NCBI GenBank assembly: GCA_030998015.1
Contig: JARWMV010000235.1
Location: 930,001 to 994,000 of the forward strand
DNA length: 64,000 bases
Direction: 5' to 3'
Source: Ceratorhiza oryzae-sativae
Lineage: Eukaryota > Basidiomycota > Agaricomycetes > Cantharellales > Ceratobasidiaceae
The notes beneath the pieces are model-generated. The model saw only the letters and a list, made by a program, of their open reading frames with translations, searched no databases and was not told where the DNA came from. Positions 1 to 9,993 of this stretch are shown here, in pieces. Positions within the stretch are counted from its first letter, which is position 1, and each line of letters opens with the position of its first letter. The translations under genes were made by a program, and so were the position numbers.

Positions 1-612
1 CACGGGGATTTGAAAGGGGTGAGCTGACACGCGATACTCTAATATCAAGGCATCTATTAATTGTTTAGACTAATATACTCATCAAAGACGACCTTACAGC
101 CTGTCTTTCTGACTTGGGGCTAGCTCGGTCTATTAGTGAGGTCACCACAACGAGCCTTCGAGGGAACGGTAGCATACGCTATATGAGCCCGGAAATCCTT
201 TTAACTGGCGACTCTCAAAGCGTGCCAGTGAAAACATTGGAAAGTGATGTATTCGCTTTTGGTCTCGTCATCCGGGAGGTACGCGAATGTATTAGGCATT
301 CATATGCCGTGAGGCTGACAACGGGACGCATATACCCAGGTTTTAGGCAACGAGTTGCCATACGCTAACATTAGCAACATAGCACATCTGATTCGTATCA
401 TCATTGGTGGCTCCCCACTGCATCGTCCAGATAATCCTATCGCACAGCGATGGCTTTGCGATAACATGTGGCGGGTAGTTCAAAACGCCACACACATTAA
501 CCCAAAGCTACGGCCCACGGCGACTGAGCTCGAAAGCCAAATCAACCGCATTCCTATGAACACTTCCTTCATATCTTGCCATATACCTATGGAAGTCGAC
601 AGTATATCTTAG
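1..612 (+). CDS. Protein kinase, C-terminal part (TKL/tyrosine-kinase-like), cut by window edge
   Basis: This is the C-terminal half of a eukaryotic protein kinase that phosphorylates Ser/Thr or Tyr; its target cannot be told. The window opens on the catalytic loop (HGDLKG, then TNIL after an intron), followed by DLGLARS in place of the DFG metal-binding motif and MSPE as the APE motif. Helix F follows (SDVFAFGLVI). The last exon carries LPYANIS and a typical end with RPTATELE. I place exons at 1-18, 69-278 and 340-612 (stop TAG). The introns begin GTGAGC and GTACGC and end TTTAG and CCCAG. The N-lobe and any regulatory domain lie outside the window. Kinases of this shape are expanded in Agaricomycetes. 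The family call is firm; subfamily and role are inference. Confidence 0.8.
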
Positions 613-940
613 CTTTGAGATCATCTTCAATCTGATACCTTATTCGCTACCCTTTGTGTATGAACAAACTCGGTATTGGCCGTTATGCATCGTCACCCTC
701 AATACTTTCCTTGGAGACACGCCTATTTTTTTTTCGAACCTACATCGCTTTGTCTGGAGCTGTGGATGTATCTTTTGTTTCAATAGTTCAACGCGGCGAG
801 CTCAGATGACTCGCAAGTCTATATGTTGGAACTCCGTTCATGCATAAAAATGAAGCAAAAAAAAAAAAAAAAAAACGGAGTGCGCGAAACAACTTAGGAG
901 CCCCTGCACACATGCCTAGCCCGGTTTTGAACAATTGTTT
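613..940. other. Intergenic, with a long A-tract
   Basis: Spacer between the kinase stop and the stop of the convergent aspartic protease. It holds an A-run of about 18 bases near 857-875. I see no coding signal that extends past a short ORF. Confidence 0.6.
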
Positions 941-2447
941 TTAGGTAAGTTGTGCGAACCCAACCTGGGAGTTATCCGCATCAAACACGGTGTACACGTT
1001 CTTCATAAACGCATCGCCAACAATCCACGCATTCTGTGGTACACCACCAGCGGCCATAATCGAGCCAACACAAGTAGTCTTCGAATTGTCAGTCGTACCA
1101 ACTAGAAGAATAAATATGCAATTAGCCTCGATTGTATACGTGATTTAATGAACTTACTATTTAAAGAGTCACTGGACATAGCGAACGAGGCACCGCCAAA
1201 GTTGAAAGCAACGCTGGGCGGGTTGGCACAGTCAAAGGTATAGAATCCATCGCCCCCGCAAGCTTGCGAATCACATTTCTTGCCACCAGCCGCTCGCCAA
1301 AACTTGTCCACGCTGTCGTTGGGCCCAACAATGAGGGTGGTACCGGAGTCGATGATCATACCACCGCTGTAACCCTCCGAGCCGCCAACAGTAGCAGAGC
1401 CAGTGGTAAGCCAATAGGTCTTGCTAGTCAGCGGGGAAAATGCAATGTCCCCAGTAAAGAGGTTGGAGTTGGTGCCACCGAAGAAAAGCTCGGCTCCGGT
1501 AGAGGCGAGTTTGAAGGCGAATATGTTTGACTGAACCGCACCACTGGATTCAAGGTTCTCAGGAAATGTTGGCTGGCCGATATCTGAGATTGACGAGAAG
1601 GCGAGGCCCATCAAGCCGTCGCTTGGATCTTGCGCGAAGCTATCGGACTCAGCAGTGACCGCCGAAAAATATTGCCTATACAGGAGTCAGAAATTCAAAG
1701 CTATCATAGATATGGCAACGTATTAGCTTACTGTTGGGAAGTCAAACCTGCAACAGTGACGGTATCGGAGTAAATTGGCCCGGAAGAGGTGCTTCCGTCT
1801 CCATAGGAGATGCTGAAATTACCACTCTGTGGTGTGACGGTCGAGGACTGGTTCACGTCGAACGTCTTGTGGCCTTTACACCCTCCAGTGGTGCATTCTG
1901 AGTTTGGAACCCAGAGATCAGCAGAGCCGCTGAAAAACATTAATAGGTTATAAGATACAACGAAGGATGTGACTTACGTATCGAAGTCGACCAAAAATGA
2001 CTGGGGTGGGGTACCAATTGTAATCTCACCAGCCCACACTTTGTAAGATGCCAAGTCAATCCACATAGAACGATGAGCTCAAGTTGGAAAGCACTCACGT
2101 TCCTCCTGCTCATCAGTCAACGCCTCGTTTTGCCGCTTGACCAGGGGAGCCCCGAAGTCAAATAAATCTTCCCCAAATCGCTGTTTATATGCAGCATTTC
2201 CTTTCGCATATTTACTGAAATCACATAAGTCCTGTTAACAACGCCTTCAGCTCGCTTACATTTGAACTTTCTTTGAAATGCTAGCGAGGGCGCCTGGAAC
2301 AATAACCCCGTTATTACTCAGCTTGGTAGGCCCACGCTTTTGCAGAGGAACAACGACTCCAATTCGCTTGGGGGTGTCGAGTGGCGCAGCCGAGACGAGA
2401 CCGAGAAGGGCGAGAGTGGCGAGTGCGTTGGCGGAAGAAGCGAGCAT
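941..2447 (-). CDS. Secreted pepsin-like aspartic protease (A1 family)
   Basis: Aspartic endopeptidase, probably secreted, that cleaves proteins at acidic pH. The six exons (2447-2260, 2214-2099, 2038-1978, 1929-1732, 1675-1158, 1101-941) join to 1242 nt, giving 413 aa with phase kept at every junction. The N-terminus is a signal peptide (MLASSANALATLALLGLVSA), followed by a propeptide ending near LVKRQ, a dibasic maturation site. The first catalytic motif is DFDTGSADLW, whose codons are split by the intron at 1930-1977. The second is IIDSGTTL. A flap-like SYGDGS lies between them, and the C-terminal FDADNSQVGFA is typical of the family. The neighbouring kinase is convergent and unrelated. 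Function is confident from both Asp motifs; substrate and any role in infection are unknown. Confidence 0.9.
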
Positions 2448-2515
2448 ATTGGAGTGAAGGTAGAAGTGGGAGTGAATGTGAGGTGATTTGCCTTGACACC
2501 TCAAAGCGTTGTGGG

Positions 2516-2522
2516 TTTTATA
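2516..2522 (-). promoter_or_regulatory. TATA-like box of the aspartic protease
   Basis: On the minus strand this reads TATAAAA, about 70 bp before the ATG at 2447. Position and sequence fit a core promoter TATA element; no expression evidence is available. Confidence 0.4.
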
Positions 2523-3629
2523 CTTGGATAACATAAAAGCGACCAATATCGGAGACCCAGGTGACGTTGGGATCGATATAAAAATAAGGATCGTTCATGC
2601 GGACGACAGAGCTTCGCAGAGCATTTCATGCGTCGCGCAATAAAAGCGTAAAGTCAGTTCCGTTATTGTTTTCGGCAGAGCTGGCCAGCATATTTCGTAT
2701 TCGCGTATTAGTCCACTACTGGTCCGCCAATGCACGTGAAGGAGCCTTATGTCTATCACGGGGGAGAACCCCGACTTCGGAGGAAGCACCTTACTTGGCA
2801 ACGTCCACACGATAATGGGGAGAGCGAGAGGTATTATTGATAGTGGCGCGCGTTGTCTCCAGCGAAGCCAATTTAAAAAGAATAGGAGCCATATGATGAT
2901 GCTATTTTTAGGTTGGAGTCGGGCGAGCTCGTCGTCGTACCTCGTGAGCGAAGGCAGGAGGGGCCTTCTAGCACGAGTAAGGATATGCACATGAAATTTG
3001 ACACCAAGGCGAAGGGCAAAAGCTATAATTGAAGGGTTTCCAATCTGGGTATATCGTCATGGGATGTGCTGAATTCCTGATCCCTGGTCAGAAGGATATA
3101 CCGCTTGCCCACACGATGCCAAGGGACTATTATAGTCATAGAAGTATAGATTATGGTGAATTCTATTTTGTCTAATTCGAGTGGAAATATGCCTCGATAA
3201 TCTAAAAAGTTCCACACCGACAGCGACCAAAGTAGATCCATGGGCAATAATTCGTTCCACCTCAGAAGGTGATTATCACTCAGAGAAATTTGGAGTTTGC
3301 TCATGCCAGCGAGTGCTCCACCATGCCTCTCTAGTAGAGTTAGGTATAATTTTGTAGATGAATCAGGTGTGGGGAGCCGTCTGTCACGTGATGCCCGGCC
3401 CGGCCCCTAAATCGACCAAGTTGCATACTGAATAAAACTTAAGTTTATGGTAACAGTTGACCAAGAAGCAGAAGCCCACAAATCCGAATCAATTAGTACG
3501 CAATAAATCTACACATCATCACGTACAACGCGAGCGCATCTAAAGCCTAGAATCTCAAGGTAGAATCGAAAAACTCGAGGTTTTGACCCAACTAAAGGTT
3601 ACACATGCAAGACACTAGGGTAGTAGCAA
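2523..3629. other. Intergenic, no gene recognised
   Basis: About 1.1 kb between the protease promoter and the end of Rer1. Overlapping short ORFs occur on both strands at 2595-2994 and 3023-3304, but none has a recognisable motif, plausible splice chain or start context. Confidence 0.5.
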
Positions 3630-4540
3630 CTACTTCGCAGCTCCTCCGTATTTAGCTTTGCGACCAATGTCGAATGGGACGTATTTATACTTGATCATAT
3701 GGCTGAGCAGCGCAAAGTTAGACCATTCAACGATGAGCTTGAAATGAATGCCTACCGGATCTGTCGTTTCATGGTGATGCCAAACAGGATGAAAAAGTAG
3801 ACAACCAAGATTGGCCAATAGACTGGGACATCAAACATTTCGGACGTGGTGCATAGGATCGCAACCAAGGTAGCCTTGGTGGTTGAAAGCCTGTTGAGAA
3901 TGTACGTTATGACCATCACAGCGTTCGTGTGGAGGTGAAGCTCACCAAAATTGCCATTCAGGAAGACGTCTGATGAAAGGGCGGAATTCTTCGTCCTTAC
4001 TCGTTCTCCTTCCTCCTCCGTCATATGTATTCTCGTAGCTTGATGCTGCATAAGGGTTTAATATAAGGGCAGGACAATCGGGGAGGCGTGTTCGTACCTT
4101 CAGGTTCTCCGCCCTCTTCGATCTCATCGGCCCGAAGGTCCTGAGCGAGACTAGGGTCGAATTTCGGCTGGAGGAATGCCAGCAGCAAGTTGAGCAGATA
4201 GATTGCGTGAGCATAGCACACTTCATACGCTGTTAGCATTTATAATATGTTGCATGGATTTACTACCCACCAATATACCACTGAGGCGCGGAACGGGTTA
4301 ACTTTGATGTTCACGGAAAAACACGTATACACTCACTCCTTGGGAAAGTACGATCCGCAACAAGAACAGCACCACCAACCCACCAGTTGCTAGCCATCGG
4401 TTGAGCATATGAGGTGTAGTTCTGTCAATGAGCTGCTGGTATTGCCGTTGGTACTTCAAATACTGCGCCTCCAGTGGCTGGAGCGCAGGCGGCAACGAAA
4501 AGGGAGCCTGGTCGCCAGAAAGTCCATCGTCGTTCATCAT
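3630..4540 (-). CDS. RER1: Rer1, ER retrieval receptor of early Golgi
   Basis: Rer1 returns ER membrane proteins from the cis-Golgi in COPI vesicles by recognising polar residues in their membrane segments. The six exons 4540-4337, 4280-4271, 4220-4098, 4045-3946, 3890-3756 and 3702-3630 sum to 645 nt, or 214 aa. Family landmarks appear in order: the start of TM1 after TTPHMLNRWLA, WYIVCYAHAIYLLN, the loop motif DEEFRPFIRRLPEWQFW, FDVPVYWPIL in the third or fourth TM segment, and the tail MKRQIRHMIKYKYVPFD. The second exon is only 10 nt and encodes WYI plus one base. It is needed to join exon 1 (ending VLSQG) to the next exon in frame. Length matches the family (about 190-215 aa). Either of two adjacent ATGs may start translation. 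Confidence 0.93.
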
Positions 4541-5436
4541 TGTCGCGGAGGGAAAGCTGGAATAAACAGTTCTAGTGGCGAGTTGGTACAGGTATATAAG
4601 TTACACCGCAGTACTGCGTTCTATGCCGATCGTTGGCGCGTTGAAGATTATTCCTCTGTTGGGGTTTGCAAACAGCGGGCGCTTAGCATGACAAGTTACC
4701 TAATACTTGGCGCTTGATCTGGCTGTATGCTCAAGGACCAGTTTCAGGCCTAGTCTTACTAAACATAATGAATGATTTCATGTGGCTAGCATGAGTTTAA
4801 GGCTCTAGGACATCCTGCATTTTGAGTTCCGCAGTTATATATACAGCGCCATCTTGTCAACTGCGGGATAGGTGACTGAGGGGAACACCATTCACAAATG
4901 AACGTTGACTCGCCAATGCGAGATATTCCCGGTGCGGCTCGTTGCACGAATCGAGTTAAAATACACCTTTGCAATAAATCATCTCATCACGACACTGGAA
5001 TGACGATTACCAATTATGCGTACCCCGTACTATAGACTGAGATAGCGTCCAGACCTCTACTGGGCGCCACTCCTATGCCGAAAAAGGCTACCCGAAGCAC
5101 CTACGGCGGCCACACAGCGCCGCTGAACTACCCAAAAAAGGGCAGAGCGCTCCCATCATCATATAATAGTACGTGACCAAACTACGTACCTATCTCACTC
5201 GAGCCTCTGATCTCGAAACGTTCGGCTAGCCCGTCGGATCATGGTTCTGATTGAGACGGTAGCCTCGTTCCTAAATCAGGCATCAAGTTCCAGACGGGTC
5301 TAGGACAGAGCAATGGCGGACTATAAGAGTCGGGTGGACCTGTCATCGGCTACCACCATTCCTCGTGGACTCATCAGCTCTCGCATCTTTAAGTACTCCT
5401 CTTGCTTCGCCGCTTCTTTGCCATCTCTTCTCCAGA
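4541..5436. other. Divergent intergenic region
   Basis: Promoter space shared by Rer1 (-) and the chitin-binding-like secreted protein (+). Short ORFs at 4409-4717 and 4786-4974 have no recognisable content. Confidence 0.5.
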
Positions 5437-6296
5437 ATGCGTTTCTTCTACCCCGCCCTTGTCGCTTCTGTGCTGGCGACGGCAGTCTCTGGCCTCGTCA
5501 TTGACGTCTCCAAGTTGACTGTGCTTGACTTGGAAAGCGTCGCCGAGGTCGTCATTGAAGAACAGTGCCGAGGCGCCCCCAAGTGGACCGAGGAAGGCTT
5601 GTTCCGTTCTGGGTCGACAGTTCGTTATCATGGTCACCTTTGGCAATGCACCCACTGGAACCGCGGGGTAAGTGTCGATTTTCAGCCTGCTGGACAGGTA
5701 GCATTTGCTCAACCAAGCTACAGGAAAACCCCGAGTCTTCGCCTGTGTGGCGCGACCTGGGCGAATGCGACCCCGATGCGCAGCATGAATCACAGGCGGC
5801 CCTTGACAAACGCTCGTTCGCCCAGAACCTTGCGGATGACAATGATGACACTATCTGTATCGGCATTATCGAATGGTCGCCCACCGCATTATTCCGTGCT
5901 GGGACGACGGTTCACTATGGTAATCAATTGTGGCAAACCTGGAAGTGGTCCAAGGGCGTATGTTGCTCAGTTTCATTCTCGTCAACTCGTTTGCTGACCA
6001 CGATTTCTTAGGACGAGCCTGGCAAGAGTGATGCGTGGAAGGTTGTCGGAGACTGCCCATCGCCGAGCTCCAAGTTGGCCAAGCGCGATGAATGCAACGT
6101 TCAGGGTTTGCGTATCTTCGACATTAACGCCTGGTATCGCCCGGGAGCCTCTGTGAATTTCGAGAACAAGATTTACCAGGCCAAGACCTGGGTTCACGTG
6201 AGTGCTCGTTTATGTATTGAGCTCAATATACTCAGTGAGACAATACAGGGCATATATCCGACCGACACCAAGCACTGGCAGCTGCTCGATTGCTAA
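5437..6296 (+). CDS. Small secreted protein with three chitin-binding-type (CBM5/12-like) repeats
   Basis: Four exons (5437-5667, 5724-5957, 6012-6197, 6249-6296) give 232 aa. A signal peptide starts MRFFYPALVASVLATAVSG. Three copies of one module follow, each with W..xxLFR/YRxG..V.Y/F...LWQ/YQ....W, then a Gly or His, then (in copies 1 and 2) W..(V/L)G(E/D)C. The modules lie at about residues 48-115, 135-180 and 200-232. This aromatic pattern resembles chitin-binding type 3 (CBM5/12) domains that bind polysaccharide through exposed Trp and Tyr. There is no catalytic domain. Introns 1 and 2 fall at the same place in the repeat, right after W..(R/K)G, which suggests duplication of an exon unit. 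Dibasic sites (DKRS, AKRD) between modules could be Kex2-type cleavage points. The in-frame region upstream of 5437 lacks an ATG. Domain assignment is by pattern only. Confidence 0.7.
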
Positions 6297-6506
6297 ACAC
6301 CAAGCCAGACCCACTGTTGGGATGAGGATGCTTGACTTTGCATTATGGGGTATCACTGTTGTTAATCGATTTTTATTTTAAACATGAGCAGCTTGTCCAA
6401 AACAAAGAATCTGAGGGAAGTGTATCAGAAACATAAGCGTGATAGGCGAGATTATTGGTACATACACAAAAAGATATGCGGAAACCACAGAAATTAGCCA
6501 CAACGC

Positions 6507-7518
6507 CTAGTCAACATCCATTCCGCTGCCGCGAGCCCTTCCACGTCCGCCGCGACGACCACCACGCCCACGGGCTGGAGCAAACGGGCGGGTTAGGACA
6601 ATCGCGGAAGGGTCATCCAAGAGGGCATCGGAATACATTTTGCTGGATGATATTCGATCAACTCACACGATCACAAACGTTTAAGACGATCACTGACCTG
6701 CCACTCTCTGGTTGTGCCAAAATATCAACCGATTTATCTATCTTTCCGCCTGAGGATAGCAAGGAAGCAGTTCCCTCCACGAGCGCAGCGTCACAGATTC
6801 GCACGGACAGCACACGGCCATCAGCTTTTTGACCATTATACGCTTGAACAACAGCCTCTGCGTCCTTCTGGTTCGCAAACCTCAAGCGGACGGTAACGCT
6901 ATCACGCGAGTGGCCAGCTGGGAGTGGCTTAACCTCGCTGTGACTCAAGATCTCGCCATGTTGCTGGAAGATTTCCTGGTGGTAAGATTTGCATTCAGCC
7001 TGCGTATCCTGTCATTTTGGACTGCTGGCTCACTTTAACATCGGCACTAGTAGTTCCAACAACCAGTTCGCGGACCTCCACGGTGGTTCCAGAGCTGGCG
7101 CCACGAATCTCCAAGCCAGATCCCCCCCTGCTCATCGGGGCTGGCCGCCCCCCGCCTCCGTTCTTCGCATTTGCCTCTCCTATTGCGCGCACGAGCCGAG
7201 CGCTATCGACGGCAACACGTGTCTTTCCCGCTCCACCCGACGATGGACGAGTGGAGGAAGTGAAGAGTCTAGCACCCAGCACACCGCCCGCGATGTCGTT
7301 GACTTCTGCGAATTTGTCGTGTTTCCACTGGCATCCGTGTTGCGCTCTGGCGAAGGCGGGCGGTCCTAAGATTCGTAGATAAGCCAAGCGGTTTGCTTGT
7401 TGTTGGAGCAATGGGTACGAACATATGGGCTTTTTCGCGAACCAGATACTTGACGACCGCCAGCACCCTGAGTGCGGCTTGCGGGTATGCCCAGACGTTC
7501 AGCGAGAGACAGACTCAT
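6507..7518 (-). CDS. RRM protein of the Yra1/ALY (THO4) mRNA export type
   Basis: Likely mRNA export adaptor that binds nuclear RNA. Exons 7518-7419, 7365-7034, 6975-6698 and 6642-6507 total 846 nt (281 aa). The N-terminus has MSLSLAERLG and SRKSPYV. A Gly-rich stretch precedes one RRM: TTVEVRELV is the RNP2 position, then EIFQQHGEI, and DSVTVRLRFANQKDAEA carries the RNP1 region, followed by YNGQKADGRVLSVRI. The C-terminus is an Arg-Gly tail (RGRGGRRGGRGRARG) before DVD. An RRM flanked by RG-rich ends is the layout of REF/ALY proteins. RNP1 is divergent, so another single-RRM protein is possible. The junction between exons 1 and 2 uses GTACCC as donor, a weak site chosen because it alone restores the frame. 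Confidence 0.72.
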
Positions 7519-7731
7519 GGTCGCGGCGGAGAGGCACAAAGCGCAACATGGCGGCCACAGCTCAGGAACATATTACGTAACAAGAGCGCCGGCGCTTAGA
7601 CAGCATTCAGCCGCGTGGCTATCGCCACATCACTCTTGCCAGTCATTCCCGCATACATAACGTCTCGAGCCAATCGTGTCGGTCCCATACAAATGCTTTT
7701 ATTTTCACAAAATGCGGCTATACATTACATG

Positions 7732-9942
7732 CTAAAAATAGACATCCTCAAGTAGTTTCGCATGTCCCTCCGAGCGAGGTTCAAAGACACAATCGAAAGG
7801 CAGGGGATGGCTGATATGACATTCAATAAATGGTAAATCTCACGGGAAGAGCTCTCAACTTACCTGACTAGGGCATGTGTCGTCACGTTGGGTTCTGGGA
7901 TGATATCTTTGCCTGTTAGGGGATCCTTGGCGGGCTTAATGTTGAAGACAGCCAGCAGAGAAGCAAAAATGATAAAAAGCGACGCTTCAGCGAAGCTGCT
8001 TCCTGGACAGGCTCTATCCAGACAGAAATCAATGAGCTAAATCCTTGATAAATAGCACCAGAGGCTTACCGGCGACCAAAGCCAAATGCAGGTGCATCTG
8101 GAACAGAAGGGTCTAAGAATCGGTCCGGGTTAAATACCTCTGGGTCAGGATAGATCGAAGCATCTCTAGTCATTGCCCTATATGTAGATTTCATCAGCCG
8201 AAATTCGAGAATCGTAACCTTTCGTTATTTTACCAAGTGTTATATATTCTGCAGGTGTCAAATTTAAAGTGAATTCGGCGTAGGCGAGACCCAATGCATT
8301 CGACTCACACTACGGATCCTTTGGGTATAAAGTAGCCTTTGTATACGTCATCTTGCATGGATGCACGGGGAACACCTAAAACGAGGTATTTGAGGGGCGT
8401 CAAATGTACCCTCGTGCTTCGGACTCACCTTGAGGGGTTACAGGCCGCCAGCGTAGAACTCGCGTACTATCCTTTGCAAATAAGGCATGTTACTGCGGTC
8501 TTTGACCTCAGGTAGTCGGTCGCTTCCGATAGCATCGTCTATTTCTTTACGCGCGCGAGCTTGAATCTCAGGGTAGCGGATCATTGCTATCACGAAAGCC
8601 AGCGTCGATGAGACTGTCTGAGAATGGAGGCGTGAGCAGAGTCAATGAAAGCAAGCATTGACCCCTACGGTGTCTGATCCAGCTTGAATGCGGATGGATT
8701 ATTCAATTTGTCACACAAGCCTGTCGTTGAGCCGGGCTTACCGGCAAACAGGGTCACTGCGGCCCATTTCAGGTAGTCCTCTTCTTCGGCTACATTGGCA
8801 GTGGCTTGCTTTGCGAGATTCGATAGGTGAGTTTCGACCATTGACGGTGCAGCACTCCCATTGGCCTAGTGGATCCGTGGGTGGTTAGGGGCAATTCGAT
8901 ACCTGAGGAACGCCAAGCGACCCACAATCTGGGATTTCGCCCAATCAAACGGTTCATTGGCCACAGCATCGCGCACGATGCGCCATTGTTTTACCTTGCG
9001 CCTCCATCCCACGCCTGGGAGCCATTCAGGCACATACTTTAGCCAAGGCATAAAGTTTACTAGGAAATCTGGTGGGGTGGGTTAGTGATTGTTCAGACGA
9101 GAAGATCGATGCTCCAATACTGCTTACTCCCAGGTAATGCTGCTATGCCAAAATATTCCATCGATTTTTCGATGATGTCCACGAAGTAATCGTCCGACGA
9201 CCTGACGGTGTAGCCATAGACGGTCGCCATGATTTGACCCGCAACATTCCTTTTTTAGTCATCATTTTTCAGGTTAGTTTCGCATGGCCGTTTAAGAAGA
9301 TCACTACTACCTTCGGACCTCCTTCTCCGGCTTCGCTGTTCGCTGGAGCATGCGTTTGATCATGGCCCGGGTTTCCGACTCCATTCGTGCATAGTGCTGA
9401 TCGTTGACAGAACTCTTGAGTACATCATGCGTCATACGCCTCTGTTTTTTCCATCGATTACCGTACGGAGCCGATCCAGTAGTGAGATTCCAACCCAACC
9501 TTTTCTTTTCTCAAAAAGGGAATTTCAATAGCGGAGGCAGACAGTACTTACAAATCCGGGTCAGCGATAACAGGAAGTTGGGGTCGATCTGAATAGATAG
9601 TTGAGCGATGCTCAAGCAAATCGGTTGCGCTTTGGACAGAGTTGAGGACAACGATAGTTTGACCAAGCGCCCGGAGGGATATGATATCACCTGTAGAGAG
9701 CGTAGATGTCAGTATGCATGATTAGCTATGAACTGGAACTGACTGTTTAACTCTTTCGCCCATTTGGCATAAGTCAAATGTTCCTCGCCTGTCGGCATCA
9801 CGAAAGTATGGCCGACAAGAGGATAGGACCCAGGTGGAGAGGGAGGAAGAGATAGAGACCTTTTCCGCTGTTCCAACCCATAGAGCGCGCATAGTGTAGC
9901 GAACACACTCGCGATAATGAGAGTAGGTTGCTCGTAGGACAT
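7732..9942 (-). CDS. Cytochrome P450 monooxygenase, tandem copy 1 (one-base frameshift)
   Basis: Membrane-anchored heme-thiolate oxygenase for an unknown hydrophobic substrate. An N-terminal anchor (residues 5-25) is followed by a Pro-rich hinge (PPSPPGSYPLVG). The I-helix reads AGSDTT, the K-helix ExxR lies in REVLR, and the heme loop is FGFGRRACPG. Thirteen exons: 9942-9744, 9690-9552, 9499-9311, 9249-9128, 9068-8926, 8865-8742, 8682-8669, 8617-8429, 8375-8309, 8248-8234, 8177-8070, 8013-7864, 7810-7732. They sum to 1538 nt, one short of 513 codons. The missing base maps to about 8459, inside the ExxR codons, where copy 2 has one more base. Two exons are only 14 and 15 nt. The in-frame TAG near 8866 lies at an intron end. 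Either a recent pseudogene or, more likely, an assembly indel. Sequence style suggests an OrdA-like fungal family, which is inference. Confidence 0.85.
8234..8248 (-). other. 15-nt microexon of P450 copy 1
   Basis: Read on the minus strand it follows CTGCAG and precedes GTAAAA, encoding IYNT and part of W between GSVV and AMTRD. Copy 2 has the same 15-nt exon at 12193-12207. Confidence 0.72.
8669..8682 (-). other. 14-nt microexon of P450 copy 1 (I-helix)
   Basis: Flanked by CAAG on its upstream side and GTAGGG on its downstream side in minus-strand reading. It supplies most of the oxygen-binding AGSDT motif. Copy 2 has an equivalent 14-nt exon at 12634-12647. Confidence 0.75.
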
Positions 9943-9986
9943 GGTGTAGGGAAGAGCGAGTCGCCAAAGTGTCCGAAATAGGAGTA

Positions 9987-9993
9987 CTTTATA
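9987..9993 (-). promoter_or_regulatory. TATA-like box of P450 copy 1
   Basis: Minus-strand TATAAAG about 45 bp before the ATG at 9942. It is not conserved in copy 2, where the matching flank has diverged. Confidence 0.35.

Noticed and set aside
2595..2994. Overlapping ORFs on both strands downstream of the protease promoter
   Set aside because: No recognisable domain or start context on either strand.
8866..8925. Apparent in-frame stop (TAG) in P450 copy 1
   Set aside because: It forms the AG acceptor of an intron (GTGGGT...CACTAG, 8866-8925); splicing restores SQIANGSAAPSMVE.
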